A stretch of DNA of 14,851 bases from Burkholderiales bacterium. GTDB taxonomy: Bacteria; Pseudomonadota; Gammaproteobacteria; Burkholderiales; Burkholderiaceae. Shown one piece after another: positions 8,621 through 14,851 of this stretch. The number at the start of each line of letters is the position of its first letter. The stretch's first letter is position 1. The notes beneath the pieces are model-generated. The model ran no database searches, was not told the origin of the DNA, and saw only the letters and a program-made list of their open reading frames with translations. Location: NCBI GenBank assembly GCA_947372535.1, contig CANBUA010000099.1, positions 1 to 14,851 on the forward strand, in the 5' to 3' direction. The position numbers and the translations under genes are program-made.

Positions 8621-10276
8621 TCAGGGGTGCAAGGCAAAGCTGTCGGTGCCGGCGTGGTGCCAGTACTGCTCGAACACCGGCTGCGGCCACGGGCCTGTGC
8701 CGGTCTCGGCAGCCAGCAACTGGCCAGGCGCAGCGAAGACCAGCGCATTGGACAGGCGGTGCACCACTTGGCCCGCACCACGTCGCACGATGTGATCGGC
8801 TGTGATCTCATGCGGGTGCATGAGGCCGGCGGCCTGCACCAGCTCTTTGAGGGCATGCAAGGTGTTCTGGTGATAACGCAGCACGCGGTCGGCCTTGTCC
8901 GGCACCACCAGCGCCCGCGCCCGGACCGGGTCCTGCGTGGTCACACCCGTCGGGCAATGCCCGGTGTGGCAGGTCTGCGCCTGGATGCAGCCCAGCGAGA
9001 ACATGAAGCCGCGCGCGCTGTTGCACCAGTCCGCGCCCAAGGCCATCATCCGCGCGATGTCGAAAGCGCTGACCACCTTGCCAGCACAGCCCAGTTTGAC
9101 GCGATGCCGCTCGCCCATGCCCACCAGTGTGTTGTGCACCAACAGCAGGCCTTCCTGCAAAGGCGCGCCCACATGATCGGTGAACTCCAGCGGCGCCGCA
9201 CCTGTGCCACCTTCGGCCCCGTCAACCACGATGAAATCGGGCCAATGACCCGTCTCGCGCATGGCCTTGGCCATGGCGAACCACTCCCAGGGATGGCCGA
9301 TGCACAGCTTGATGCCTACCGGCTTGCCACCTGACAACTGCCGCAGCCGCTCGATGAATTGCGTCATCCCCACCGGGGTCGAAAAGGCACTGTGGCTGGA
9401 CGGCGAGATGCAGGCCTGCCCGATGGGCACACCACGCGCTTCGGCAATCTCTGCGGTGACCTTGGGACCAGGCAACACGCCGCCGTGGCCGGGCTTGGCG
9501 CCCTGACTGAGCTTGATTTCGATCATCTTGACCTGCGGATCGCGGGCGTTGGTGACGAAACGCTCTTCATCGAACAGGCCATCCAGACCGCGGCAACCAA
9601 AGTAGCCCGAGCCGATCTCCCAGATGAGGTCACCGCCACCGGCGCGGTGGTAGCGGCTCACCGAGCCCTCACCCGTGTCGTGCGCGAAATGCCCACGCGC
9701 CGCGCCATGGTTGAGCGCCAGGATGGCGTTGGCGCTCAACGCCCCAAAGCTCATGGCCGAGATGTTGAACAGGCTGGCCTCGTAAGGCTGGGTGCACGAA
9801 GAGCCACCCGCGCCGATCATCACGCGGAAATCGTGCGACGCCACATGCGTGGGCATCACCGAGTGACTCAGCCACTCGTAGCCCTCGGCGGTCACATCCT
9901 GCTGGGTGCCAAAAGGCCGGTTGTCCGGCGCCCCCTTGGCACGCTGATAAACCAGCGAGCGCTGCTGCCGCGAGAACGGCGCCGCCTCGTTGTCGCCCTC
10001 GATGAAATACTGACGCATCTCGGGCCGGATGAATTCGAGCAGATAGCGCAAGTGCCCGATCACCGGGTAGTTGCGCAGCACGGCCTTCTGTGTCTGACGT
10101 ACATCGCTCACACCCAGGACGAAAAGCAAGGCGCCCGTTACACCAACGGCATCCCAAGGCCCACTGTGCTCGTACCAGCCCAGGCTCAGGCCCACGATGG
10201 CCAGCACGAAGGCCGCGCACCAAACGCCATAGCGGATCGGCACCTGATCGTTCAACCAGATCAACCATTTGGGCAT
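8621..10276 (-). CDS. Membrane-anchored FMN-binding glutamate synthase-family protein
   Basis: This 551-aa protein has two N-terminal hydrophobic segments (residues ~15-35 and 42-57), then the FMN/Fe-S core of the glutamate synthase large subunit. Core motifs are AMSFGALS (174-181), KLSQGAKPGHGG (255-266) and DGAEGGTGAAP (352-362). The cysteines C430-x5-C436-x4-C441 match the 3Fe-4S ligands of GltB. It has no N-terminal glutamine amidotransferase domain and no C-terminal beta-helix domain, and no small subunit lies nearby. It therefore belongs to the stand-alone family usually labelled 'FMN-binding glutamate synthase family', whose reaction is not established. An oxidoreductase role at the inner membrane is inference. 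The start ATG 10276 has AGGAGA just upstream. The gene is divergent from metX across a 295-bp region. Confidence 0.9.
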   Translation of the reverse strand: MPKWLIWLNDQVPIRYGVWCAAFVLAIVGLSLGWYEHSGPWDAVGVTGALLFVLGVSDVRQTQKAVLRNYPVIGHLRYLLEFIRPEMRQYFIEGDNEAAPFSRQQRSLVYQRAKGAPDNRPFGTQQDVTAEGYEWLSHSVMPTHVASHDFRVMIGAGGSSCTQPYEASLFNISAMSFGALSANAILALNHGAARGHFAHDTGEGSVSRYHRAGGGDLIWEIGSGYFGCRGLDGLFDEERFVTNARDPQVKMIEIKLSQGAKPGHGGVLPGPKVTAEIAEARGVPIGQACISPSSHSAFSTPVGMTQFIERLRQLSGGKPVGIKLCIGHPWEWFAMAKAMRETGHWPDFIVVDGAEGGTGAAPLEFTDHVGAPLQEGLLLVHNTLVGMGERHRVKLGCAGKVVSAFDIARMMALGADWCNSARGFMFSLGCIQAQTCHTGHCPTGVTTQDPVRARALVVPDKADRVLRYHQNTLHALKELVQAAGLMHPHEITADHIVRRGAGQVVHRLSNALVFAAPGQLLAAETGTGPWPQPVFEQYWHHAGTDSFALHP

Positions 10277-10281
10277 GCATG

Positions 10282-10287
10282 TCTCCT
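10282..10287 (-). promoter_or_regulatory. Shine-Dalgarno of the glutamate synthase-like gene
   Basis: AGGAGA on the minus strand is about five bases before the ATG at 10276. A second, out-of-frame ATG lies at 10280; the spacing favours the in-frame one. Confidence 0.6.
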
Positions 10288-10302
10288 GATGAGCCTTTGA
10301 TC

Positions 10303-10316
10303 GTGACTGAAATCAC
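10303..10316. promoter_or_regulatory. CRP/FNR-core-like inverted repeat
   Basis: GTGA-N6-TCAC is the core of CRP-type sites. It lies 27 bp before the start codon of the glutamate synthase-like gene. It lies downstream of the AT-rich block (10321-10349) where the promoter probably is, so it would suit repression. One short match is weak evidence. Confidence 0.3.
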
Positions 10317-10320
10317 CCGG

Positions 10321-10349
10321 CTTATTTTTGGATGATAAAAAAATTTTAA
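10321..10349 (-). promoter_or_regulatory. AT-rich block, likely promoter region of the glutamate synthase-like gene
   Basis: A run of A/T bases unlike its GC-rich surroundings contains TATCAT on the minus strand (10332-10337) and TTAAAATTTTTTT. No convincing -35 is visible. The palindrome ACCACCGTGGT (10349-10359) adjoins it on the upstream side. Confidence 0.35.
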
Positions 10350-10439
10350 CCACCGTGGTCAGCCCAGGAAGGGTCGCAACACCCCGCAATTTCATCGGGC
10401 CCGCCTGGCAGGCGCCCTCATCAGCCACCTGTTGCGTTG

Positions 10440-10445
10440 TAAACT
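10440..10445 (+). promoter_or_regulatory. Candidate -10 of the metX leader transcript
   Basis: TAAACT (four of six) would place the transcript start near 10452, immediately before the 5' strand of the riboswitch P1 stem. There is no recognisable -35, and the call leans on this position. Confidence 0.3.
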
Positions 10446-10452
10446 TTGAACC

Positions 10453-10506
10453 ATTAGCGCCGATTTGTCCGGCTTGCGGGCGCTCAAGAAATTCCGCTAA
10501 AGAGGG
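10453..10506 (+). promoter_or_regulatory. SAM-II (SAM-alpha) riboswitch aptamer upstream of metX
   Basis: The layout matches SAM-II as I know it. The P1 5' strand AGCGCC (10456-10461) is followed at once by GATTTG. A CCGGCTTGCGG loop comes next, then the P1 3' strand GGCGCT (10479-10484), an A-rich joint and the conserved GCTAAAGAGG (10496-10505). GCGG around 10476-10479 can pair with CCGC at 10494-10497 as the pseudoknot. The class binds S-adenosylmethionine and is known mainly from alphaproteobacterial metA/metX leaders, which fits the gene that follows. The call is from consensus recall and hand pairing, not a covariance search. Confidence 0.82.
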
Positions 10507-10514
10507 CGCCTGTC

Positions 10515-10550
10515 ACCGGCCCCTGCTTTCCCAGCGCGGCCGGTTTTTTT
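10515..10550 (+). terminator. Intrinsic terminator between the riboswitch and metX
   Basis: ACCGGCC (10515-10521) pairs with GGCCGGT (10538-10544) around a 16-base loop, and seven T run from 10544 to 10550. It lies between the SAM-II aptamer and the metX ATG with no gene before it. It is therefore best read as a regulated (attenuation) terminator, not the end of an operon. Confidence 0.75.
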
Positions 10551-10571
10551 GTTGCGACGAAATTGACAGCC

Positions 10572-11771
10572 ATGTCCACCCTCGGGGTCGTCACCCCGCA
10601 ATCCATCCACTTTCCCACCCCGCTGCTGCTGCAAAGCGGTGCCAGGCTGCACGACTACAACGTCGTCTTCGAGACCTATGGCCAGCTCAATGCCGACCGC
10701 AGCAACGCCGTGCTGGTCTGCCACGCGCTCAATGCTTCCCACCACGTGGCCGGGCTGCACGCCGACGTCGATGGCCAGCCCATCCCCAAGTCGGAAGGCT
10801 GGTGGGACAACCTCATCGGACCAGGCAAGCCGCTGGACACCGACCGCTTCTTTGTCATCGGCATCAACAACCCGGGCTCTTGCTTTGGTTCGACCGGCCC
10901 CATGCACGTCAACCCCGACACAGGCCGCATCTACGGCGCCAGTTTCCCGGTCGTGACGGTGGAGGACTGGGTGCAGATCCAGGCCCGTGTGCTCGACGCA
11001 CTGGGCATTGATCAGTTGGCGGCCGTGCTGGGTGGCAGCTTGGGCGGCATGCAAGCCCTGAGCTGGACCTTGCAGTTCCCCGATCGCGTGCGCCACTGTG
11101 TGGCCGTGGCCACCGCGCCCAACCTGTCGGCTCAGAACATCGCCTTCAACGAGGTCGCCCGCCGCGCCATCGTGACCGACCCCGACTTCCACGGTGGCCA
11201 CTTTTACGCGCACGGCGTGGTGCCTCGGCGCGGCCTGCGCGTGGCCCGCATGATCGGCCACATCACCTACCTGTCGGACGATGTGATGGAATCCAAATTC
11301 GGCCGCGAACTGGTGGGCCGCGACAAAGGCGATGCGCCCCACTACACCACGCAGGACATCGAGTTCCAGGTCGAGAGCTACCTGCGCTACCAGGGCGACA
11401 AGTTCAGCGATTACTTTGACGCCAACACCTATTTGCTCATCACACGGGCACTGGATTACTTCGACCCGGCTCGAACCTTCAGCGGCAACCTCACCAAAGC
11501 GATGGCCAAGGCCATGGCCAAGTTCCTGGTCGTGAGTTTCACCACCGACTGGCGCTTCTCGCCACAACGCTCTCGCGAGATCGTCAAGGCCCTGCTCGAC
11601 AACGGCCGGGATGTGGCCTACGCCGAGATCGACGCGCCCCATGGTCACGATGCCTTCTTGCTCGACGACCCGCGCTATCACGGCGTGATGCGAGCCTACT
11701 TCGACCGCATTGCCGCCGGGTTCATGGCACCTCTGGCGTCCGATCCCTTGAGCCACAGCCAAGCCGCATGA
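10572..11771 (+). CDS. metX: Homoserine O-acyltransferase MetX
   Basis: This 399-aa alpha/beta-hydrolase-fold enzyme transfers an acyl group to the hydroxyl of L-homoserine, committing it to methionine synthesis. The nucleophile elbow is [10 protein letters not shown] with S156. The acid lies in TTDWRFSP (D326) and the base in HGHDAF (H359). The N-terminal [13 protein letters not shown] and [12 protein letters not shown] (oxyanion region) are typical. The donor may be acetyl-CoA or succinyl-CoA: in this family both specificities occur and I cannot settle it here. ATG 10572 is chosen over the TTG at 10563; the Shine-Dalgarno is poor in both cases. Expression is probably controlled by the SAM-II element and terminator just upstream. 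Its stop overlaps metW as ATGA, so the two are translationally coupled. Confidence 0.95.
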   Translation: MSTLGVVTPQSIHFPTPLLLQSGARLHDYNVVFETYGQLNADRSNAVLVCHALNASHHVAGLHADVDGQPIPKSEGWWDNLIGPGKPLDTDRFFVIGINNPGSCFGSTGPMHVNPDTGRIYGASFPVVTVEDWVQIQARVLDALGIDQLAAVLGGSLGGMQALSWTLQFPDRVRHCVAVATAPNLSAQNIAFNEVARRAIVTDPDFHGGHFYAHGVVPRRGLRVARMIGHITYLSDDVMESKFGRELVGRDKGDAPHYTTQDIEFQVESYLRYQGDKFSDYFDANTYLLITRALDYFDPARTFSGNLTKAMAKAMAKFLVVSFTTDWRFSPQRSREIVKALLDNGRDVAYAEIDAPHGHDAFLLDDPRYHGVMRAYFDRIAAGFMAPLASDPLSHSQAA

Positions 11772-12376
11772 GCACCGAACACCCCAACCCCTTCACCCAC
11801 CAGGCCCGCCTGCAACGCATCGCCGCGCTGGTGCCCGAAGGTGCGCGCGTGCTCGACCTGGGCTGCGGCAATGGCGAACTGCTGGCCCTGTTGCGCGAAC
11901 AGCGCCGCTGCACCGGCTATGGCGTGGAGCTCGATGACAGCAAGGTGCTCGAATGCGTGCGGCGCGGTGTCAACGTCATCCAGCGCAACCTGGAAGAAGG
12001 CCTGAGCCTGTTCGACGATGGCTCTTTTGATGTGGTGCTGCAGCTCGACACCTTGCAGAACCTGCGCAACACCGAAGCCATGTTGCGCGAGACGGCGCGC
12101 GTGGGCCGAATGGGCATCGTCACCTTCCCCAATTTTGCGTACTGGCCACACCGCCTGAGTGTGCTGCGAGGCCACATGCCCGTGAGCAAGAGCTTGCCTT
12201 ACCAGTGGTTCGACACACCCAACATCCGTGTGGCCACCTTCAAGGATTTCGGGGTATTGGCCCGCAAGAGTGGCTTGAAGGTGCTTGACTCCTTCGGCCT
12301 GCATGAGGGCATCGAGATCAAGCGCCTGCCGAACCTGCGGGCCAGCACGGCCGTCTTCAAGTTCGAGCGAAGCTAG
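11768..12376 (+). CDS. metW: Methionine biosynthesis protein MetW
   Basis: This 202-aa class I SAM-methyltransferase-fold protein has motif [16 protein letters not shown] (about 28-42), an acidic GVELDD strand end, and [11 protein letters not shown] as the motif IV region. MetW almost always follows metX in beta-, gamma- and alphaproteobacteria. It is needed for, or supports, methionine synthesis, reportedly by associating with MetX; no methyl acceptor is firmly known. It overlaps metX by 4 bp and should share its SAM control. Its TAG stop (12374-12376) is interlocked with the stop of the convergent porin gene (12373-12375), so there is no room for a terminator between them. Confidence 0.95.
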   Translation: MSTEHPNPFTHQARLQRIAALVPEGARVLDLGCGNGELLALLREQRRCTGYGVELDDSKVLECVRRGVNVIQRNLEEGLSLFDDGSFDVVLQLDTLQNLRNTEAMLRETARVGRMGIVTFPNFAYWPHRLSVLRGHMPVSKSLPYQWFDTPNIRVATFKDFGVLARKSGLKVLDSFGLHEGIEIKRLPNLRASTAVFKFERS

Positions 12377-13425
12377 AAGCGCACCCGCATGCCGACCGCG
12401 ATGGTGTCCCCGGCTTCCCAGTTGGGACGGTCATCGTCATCTCGCATGTAGACGGCATACAGGTCCGTGCGTTTGGACAGGTAATGGTCGTAGCCCAGTG
12501 TGAAGATCTGGTGTTTGTCGTCGGTGGCGTTCTTCTTGACCTGCTCACCGTAAGACAACAAGACTTTGCCATCGGTCGTGACCGGCACGGACACACCCAC
12601 TTGGTACAAGCGGGTCTTGATGTTGTCCGCAGCAGCCACCAGGTCAGTGCCTTTGTACTCGCCATACTGGGCAAACAGTTTGGCCGGGCCAAAGTCATAG
12701 CTCATGCCCAGCAGACCAAAGGTCTGTTGGCCGGGCGCCACCAGATTGGCCTTGGGTGCCTCGGCCGATTTGGCCTGCTGATACCCCAGCCCCACCGCGA
12801 AAGGCCCGGCCGAATAGGCAGCCACCAAGCCTACGCTGGCATCTTCGGTGCTGGATTCGCCGGGCTGCACCTGGATGGCGGCCGTGAAGCCCGCCAGGCT
12901 GGGCGTGTAATAGGCCAGCGAGTTGCTCCAGGCCGAATCGCCTTTGTCCGGACCGAAGGCGCCGTAGGTCAAACGGATCGTCGGCGAAAAACCGAAGGCG
13001 CCACCAAAGGGATTGAACATCAGGGCCTGCTGATACAAGAAGTTGTCCATGCGGCCCACCGTGACCTTGCCGAAGTCACCGGCCAAGCCAACATGCGCAT
13101 TGCGGCCCCAGAACACGTCGGCGCCGCTGCGACCAGAGGCCCCAGTGTCCAGACGCATGAAGGTTTCCAGCGCAAACACGGCCTTCAGGCCACCCCCCAA
13201 GTCTTCAACCCCGCGAAAGCCCATGAAGCTGGTGGTCAGCTTGCCTGACTCGATGGCCGTCAGGCGGTTGCCTGTGGATGAGGCCGAATGGGCGTTTTCA
13301 AATGAGCCCAAGGACAAGTCGAGCAGGCCATAGATGGTCAGGCTGGACTGGGCCTGGGCGGAAGAGATGCCCATCAACGCGGCCCAAGCCAAGACGCTGA
13401 TGGACTTTTGATGCAACACGGGCAT
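12373..13425 (-). CDS. General outer-membrane porin (Gram-negative porin family), first of tandem pair
   Basis: This 350-aa beta-barrel porin would form trimeric diffusion channels in the outer membrane. A Sec signal peptide spans residues 1-25 (basic K7, hydrophobic core, AQA before the cut), and the mature protein opens QSSLTIYGLLDLSLGSF. SGKLTTSFMGFRGVEDLGG is the family's early strand-turn pattern. The chain ends in VGMRVRF, with the terminal Phe of the BAM recognition signal. The start ATG 13425 has AAGGAG eight bases upstream; the frame stays open to 13515, but that would hide the signal peptide. It is a paralogue of the next porin gene on the same strand. I cannot assign ion selectivity. 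Confidence 0.93.
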   Translation of the reverse strand: MPVLHQKSISVLAWAALMGISSAQAQSSLTIYGLLDLSLGSFENAHSASSTGNRLTAIESGKLTTSFMGFRGVEDLGGGLKAVFALETFMRLDTGASGRSGADVFWGRNAHVGLAGDFGKVTVGRMDNFLYQQALMFNPFGGAFGFSPTIRLTYGAFGPDKGDSAWSNSLAYYTPSLAGFTAAIQVQPGESSTEDASVGLVAAYSAGPFAVGLGYQQAKSAEAPKANLVAPGQQTFGLLGMSYDFGPAKLFAQYGEYKGTDLVAAADNIKTRLYQVGVSVPVTTDGKVLLSYGEQVKKNATDDKHQIFTLGYDHYLSKRTDLYAVYMRDDDDRPNWEAGDTIAVGMRVRF

Positions 13426-13433
13426 GGAACAAA

Positions 13434-13439
13434 CTCCTT
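13434..13439 (-). promoter_or_regulatory. Shine-Dalgarno deciding the first porin start
   Basis: AAGGAG on the minus strand, eight bases before ATG 13425, places the start directly at the signal peptide and rules out the longer upstream extension. Confidence 0.65.
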
Positions 13440-13450
13440 GGATGCGATTG

Positions 13451-13476
13451 AAAAACCCTGCGCGCCCAAGGCGCAC
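13451..13476 (-). other. Leader hairpin followed by U-run upstream of the first porin
   Basis: In minus-strand RNA, GUGCGCC (13476-13470) pairs with GGCGCGC (13466-13460), with one G-U pair and a UUG loop. AGGG and five U follow. It resembles an attenuator-type terminator, or a structured leader with a U-rich sRNA/Hfq site, about 25 nt before the start codon. Confidence 0.4.
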
Positions 13477-13537
13477 GCTTGTTCTCTTCAGCAGAATCCA
13501 TACCCAGGAATTCATGATTTTTACGCACAGATATCGT

Positions 13538-13573
13538 GATTTATCTTGATTTGCCCATCAAATGCATCAAATC
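13538..13573. repeat. Cluster of ATCAAAT/GATTT repeats upstream of the first porin
   Basis: ATCAAAT occurs twice in tandem (13557-13563 and 13566-13572), 9 bp apart from start to start. Oppositely oriented TGATTT copies lie at 13538-13543 and 13547-13552, also 9 bp apart. GATTTG (13548-13553) and CAAATC (13568-13573) are perfect inverted arms. The spacing suggests a regulator binding array in the porin promoter region. Confidence 0.45.
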
Positions 13574-13581
13574 AGCGCATG

Positions 13582-13607
13582 AAAAAAGCGCCCCGAAGGG
13601 CGCTTTT
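13582..13607 (-). terminator. Intrinsic terminator of the second porin gene
   Basis: On the minus strand, AAAAGCGCCC (13607-13598) pairs perfectly with GGGCGCTTTT (13593-13584) around a TTCG tetraloop, and the T-run extends to 13582. It starts 21 bases after the porin stop codon, so the two porin genes are separate transcription units unless there is readthrough. Confidence 0.92.
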
Positions 13608-13627
13608 GAATTCAGATCCGAGAAGGA

Positions 13628-14695
13628 TCAGAAGTTGTGCTTGATGCCAACAGCTGCGCTGGTGGCGCCCTTGACGCTAGTGACCTTTTCGTTGGTCAAA
13701 GCGATGTAGACATCAGTGCGCTTGGACAGGGTGTGGTCATAGCCCAGCGAGAAGATTGTGTCCTTGCCGCCATTGTTCTTGATCTTGTCTTGACCGTAGG
13801 AAGCCATGATCGAACCTTGAGCCGTCACAGGCACCGACACGCCCAGTTGGAAGATCGTGTCATCAGCAGTGACATCGTTGTCAACGCTGGTGTATTGAGC
13901 GAAGGCCTTGGCCACGCCGAAGTCATAGCTGGCGCCGATCGTGCCGACCTTTTGCTCGGGACCATAGGCAGTCGTGGCACCAACTGGCGCAGGGAACGTC
14001 ACAGCCGTGCCAACACCGACGCTGGCGTAGGCAGCGGCAATGCTCAAAGGACCCGCGTTGTAGGAAGCACCAATGGTGAAGCTGTCCTTGGCGCCAGCAG
14101 CACTGCTTTCTTTGGCAGACCACTGCAACACGGCAGCGAAGCCACCCATGTTAGGCGTTTCGTACGTGACCGAATTCACCCAGCCGGTGTCGGCGTGGTA
14201 TGCAGCGGAACCAGCTGGGCCATAAGTGGCGCCAATGCGGGTCACGTTGTTGCCGTTGCCCAAGCCGTAGTAATGACGCATCGTTGGCGAGAACGTCATC
14301 GAGCTGCCGAAGGGGTTGTACGTGTAGCCGTAGGTGAACAGTGGGTTGTCGTACTGACCAATCGCCACCTTACCGAAGCCACCGCTCAGAGCGATGTTCG
14401 AAGCACGACCCCAAAAACCATTGGAGTTGTTGGTCAAGGTGCCACCAGTATCGGCAGCCAGGAAGGTTTCGAGGGCGAACTCAGCCTTCAAACCGCCACC
14501 CAGGTCTTCGGAACCCGAAAAACCGAGGAAGCTGGTCATCATGCTGCCGCTGCGAACTTCGGTAACAGCCTTTTGACCGGGGATCTTGAAAGAGCCAACG
14601 GCCAGGTCAACCGTACCGTAAACATTCACGCCAGCTTGGGCGGCAACAGCCACGGCCAACAGGGCGGCGGCAGCAACGATCTTCTTTGCAAACAT
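13628..14695 (-). CDS. General outer-membrane porin (Gram-negative porin family), second of tandem pair
   Basis: This 355-aa outer-membrane beta-barrel porin has a clear Sec signal peptide, MFAKKIVAAAALLAVAVAAQA (cut after A21). The mature start GVNVYGTVDLAVGSF closely follows the neighbouring porin, and SGSMMTSFLGFSGSEDLGG is the matching early motif. The chain ends in VGIKHNF, with the terminal Phe expected for BAM insertion. The start ATG 14695 has AGGAG seven bases upstream; the frame is open to 14818, but those residues are not porin-like. Its codons use A and T at third positions more freely than neighbouring genes, as the lower-GC look of 13640-14690 shows. High expression or a different origin could explain that. 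A strong terminator follows, which suits an abundant outer-membrane protein. Confidence 0.94.
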   Translation of the reverse strand: MFAKKIVAAAALLAVAVAAQAGVNVYGTVDLAVGSFKIPGQKAVTEVRSGSMMTSFLGFSGSEDLGGGLKAEFALETFLAADTGGTLTNNSNGFWGRASNIALSGGFGKVAIGQYDNPLFTYGYTYNPFGSSMTFSPTMRHYYGLGNGNNVTRIGATYGPAGSAAYHADTGWVNSVTYETPNMGGFAAVLQWSAKESSAAGAKDSFTIGASYNAGPLSIAAAYASVGVGTAVTFPAPVGATTAYGPEQKVGTIGASYDFGVAKAFAQYTSVDNDVTADDTIFQLGVSVPVTAQGSIMASYGQDKIKNNGGKDTIFSLGYDHTLSKRTDVYIALTNEKVTSVKGATSAAVGIKHNF

Positions 14696-14702
14696 GCAAT
14701 TT

Positions 14703-14707
14703 CTCCT
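14703..14707 (-). promoter_or_regulatory. Shine-Dalgarno of the second porin
   Basis: AGGAG on the minus strand, seven bases before ATG 14695, fixes the start at the signal peptide. Confidence 0.65.
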
Positions 14708-14719
14708 AACAGTGGGATG

Positions 14720-14756
14720 AAAAACCAGGGGCAACACCTGAATGGGTTCCGTTGCC
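14720..14756 (-). other. Leader hairpin followed by U-run upstream of the second porin
   Basis: In minus-strand RNA, GGCAAC (14756-14751) pairs with GUUGCC (14735-14730), with an inner ACC/GGU pairing. CCUGG and five U follow. The layout parallels the leader hairpin of the first porin. The rest of the region up to 14851 shows no promoter I can support. Confidence 0.35.
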
Positions 14757-14851
14757 GCTGAGCTGATTGTGGGTCGGTTTGCCCAATTCACCCCCCTGCC
14801 ACGCCTGCCCCCCTCCACAATTGGGGATCAAAACCAACAAAACCGTTGTGC

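Noticed and set aside
10497..11762. 421-codon minus-strand frame opposite metX
   Set aside because: It is an antisense shadow of metX and would also run through the riboswitch terminator.
12373..13515. Longer N-terminus of the first porin (start at 13515)
   Set aside because: It would place about 30 non-porin residues before an otherwise perfect signal peptide. A good AAGGAG sits at ATG 13425.

Overview
The window is an ordinary, GC-rich chromosomal segment of a Gram-negative betaproteobacterium. Burkholderiales is most likely, and a Comamonadaceae or Leptothrix/Aquabacterium-type genus would fit. The evidence is the metX-metW pair, two tandem Omp32-like general porins ending in phenylalanine, group-2 pyrF, and strongly G/C-ending codons. 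There are no tRNA or rRNA genes, CRISPR arrays, insertion sequences or phage genes. Twelve protein genes fill the window; uvrA is cut by the left edge.

Left part (1-3012): the 5' end of uvrA (excision repair) points left. Divergent from it is a two-gene operon of membrane GGDEF proteins whose ends overlap by 4 bp. The first has a near-canonical diguanylate cyclase site (SGEEF) with an intact RxxD inhibitory site. The second has a dead signature (SGAAF) and a degenerate inhibitory site.

Middle part (3057-7845, minus strand): in transcription order, a DUF898/YjgN-type membrane protein, purB (purine synthesis), pyrF (pyrimidine synthesis) and a fumarylacetoacetate-hydrolase-fold enzyme. purB and pyrF are 24 bp apart and probably cotranscribed. 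purB has its own candidate promoter.

Right of that (7991-10276): a YibF-like glutathione S-transferase meets, tail to tail, a membrane-anchored single-protein relative of the glutamate synthase FMN/Fe-S domain.

Methionine block (10277-12376): a 295-bp leader holds what I read as a SAM-II (SAM-alpha) riboswitch aptamer, followed by an intrinsic terminator just before metX. metX overlaps metW by 4 bp. High SAM would then switch off the first committed step from homoserine towards methionine.

Right edge (12373-14851): two tandem porin genes on the minus strand. The stop codon of the first is interlocked with that of metW in a CTAG tetramer. The second ends in a textbook UUCG-loop terminator. 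Both porin leaders carry a hairpin and the same 9-mer about 23 nt upstream of the start codon.

I see no wholly new multi-gene system. The points most worth a second look are the SAM-II riboswitch/terminator unit, the active/degenerate GGDEF pair, and the shared porin leader architecture.
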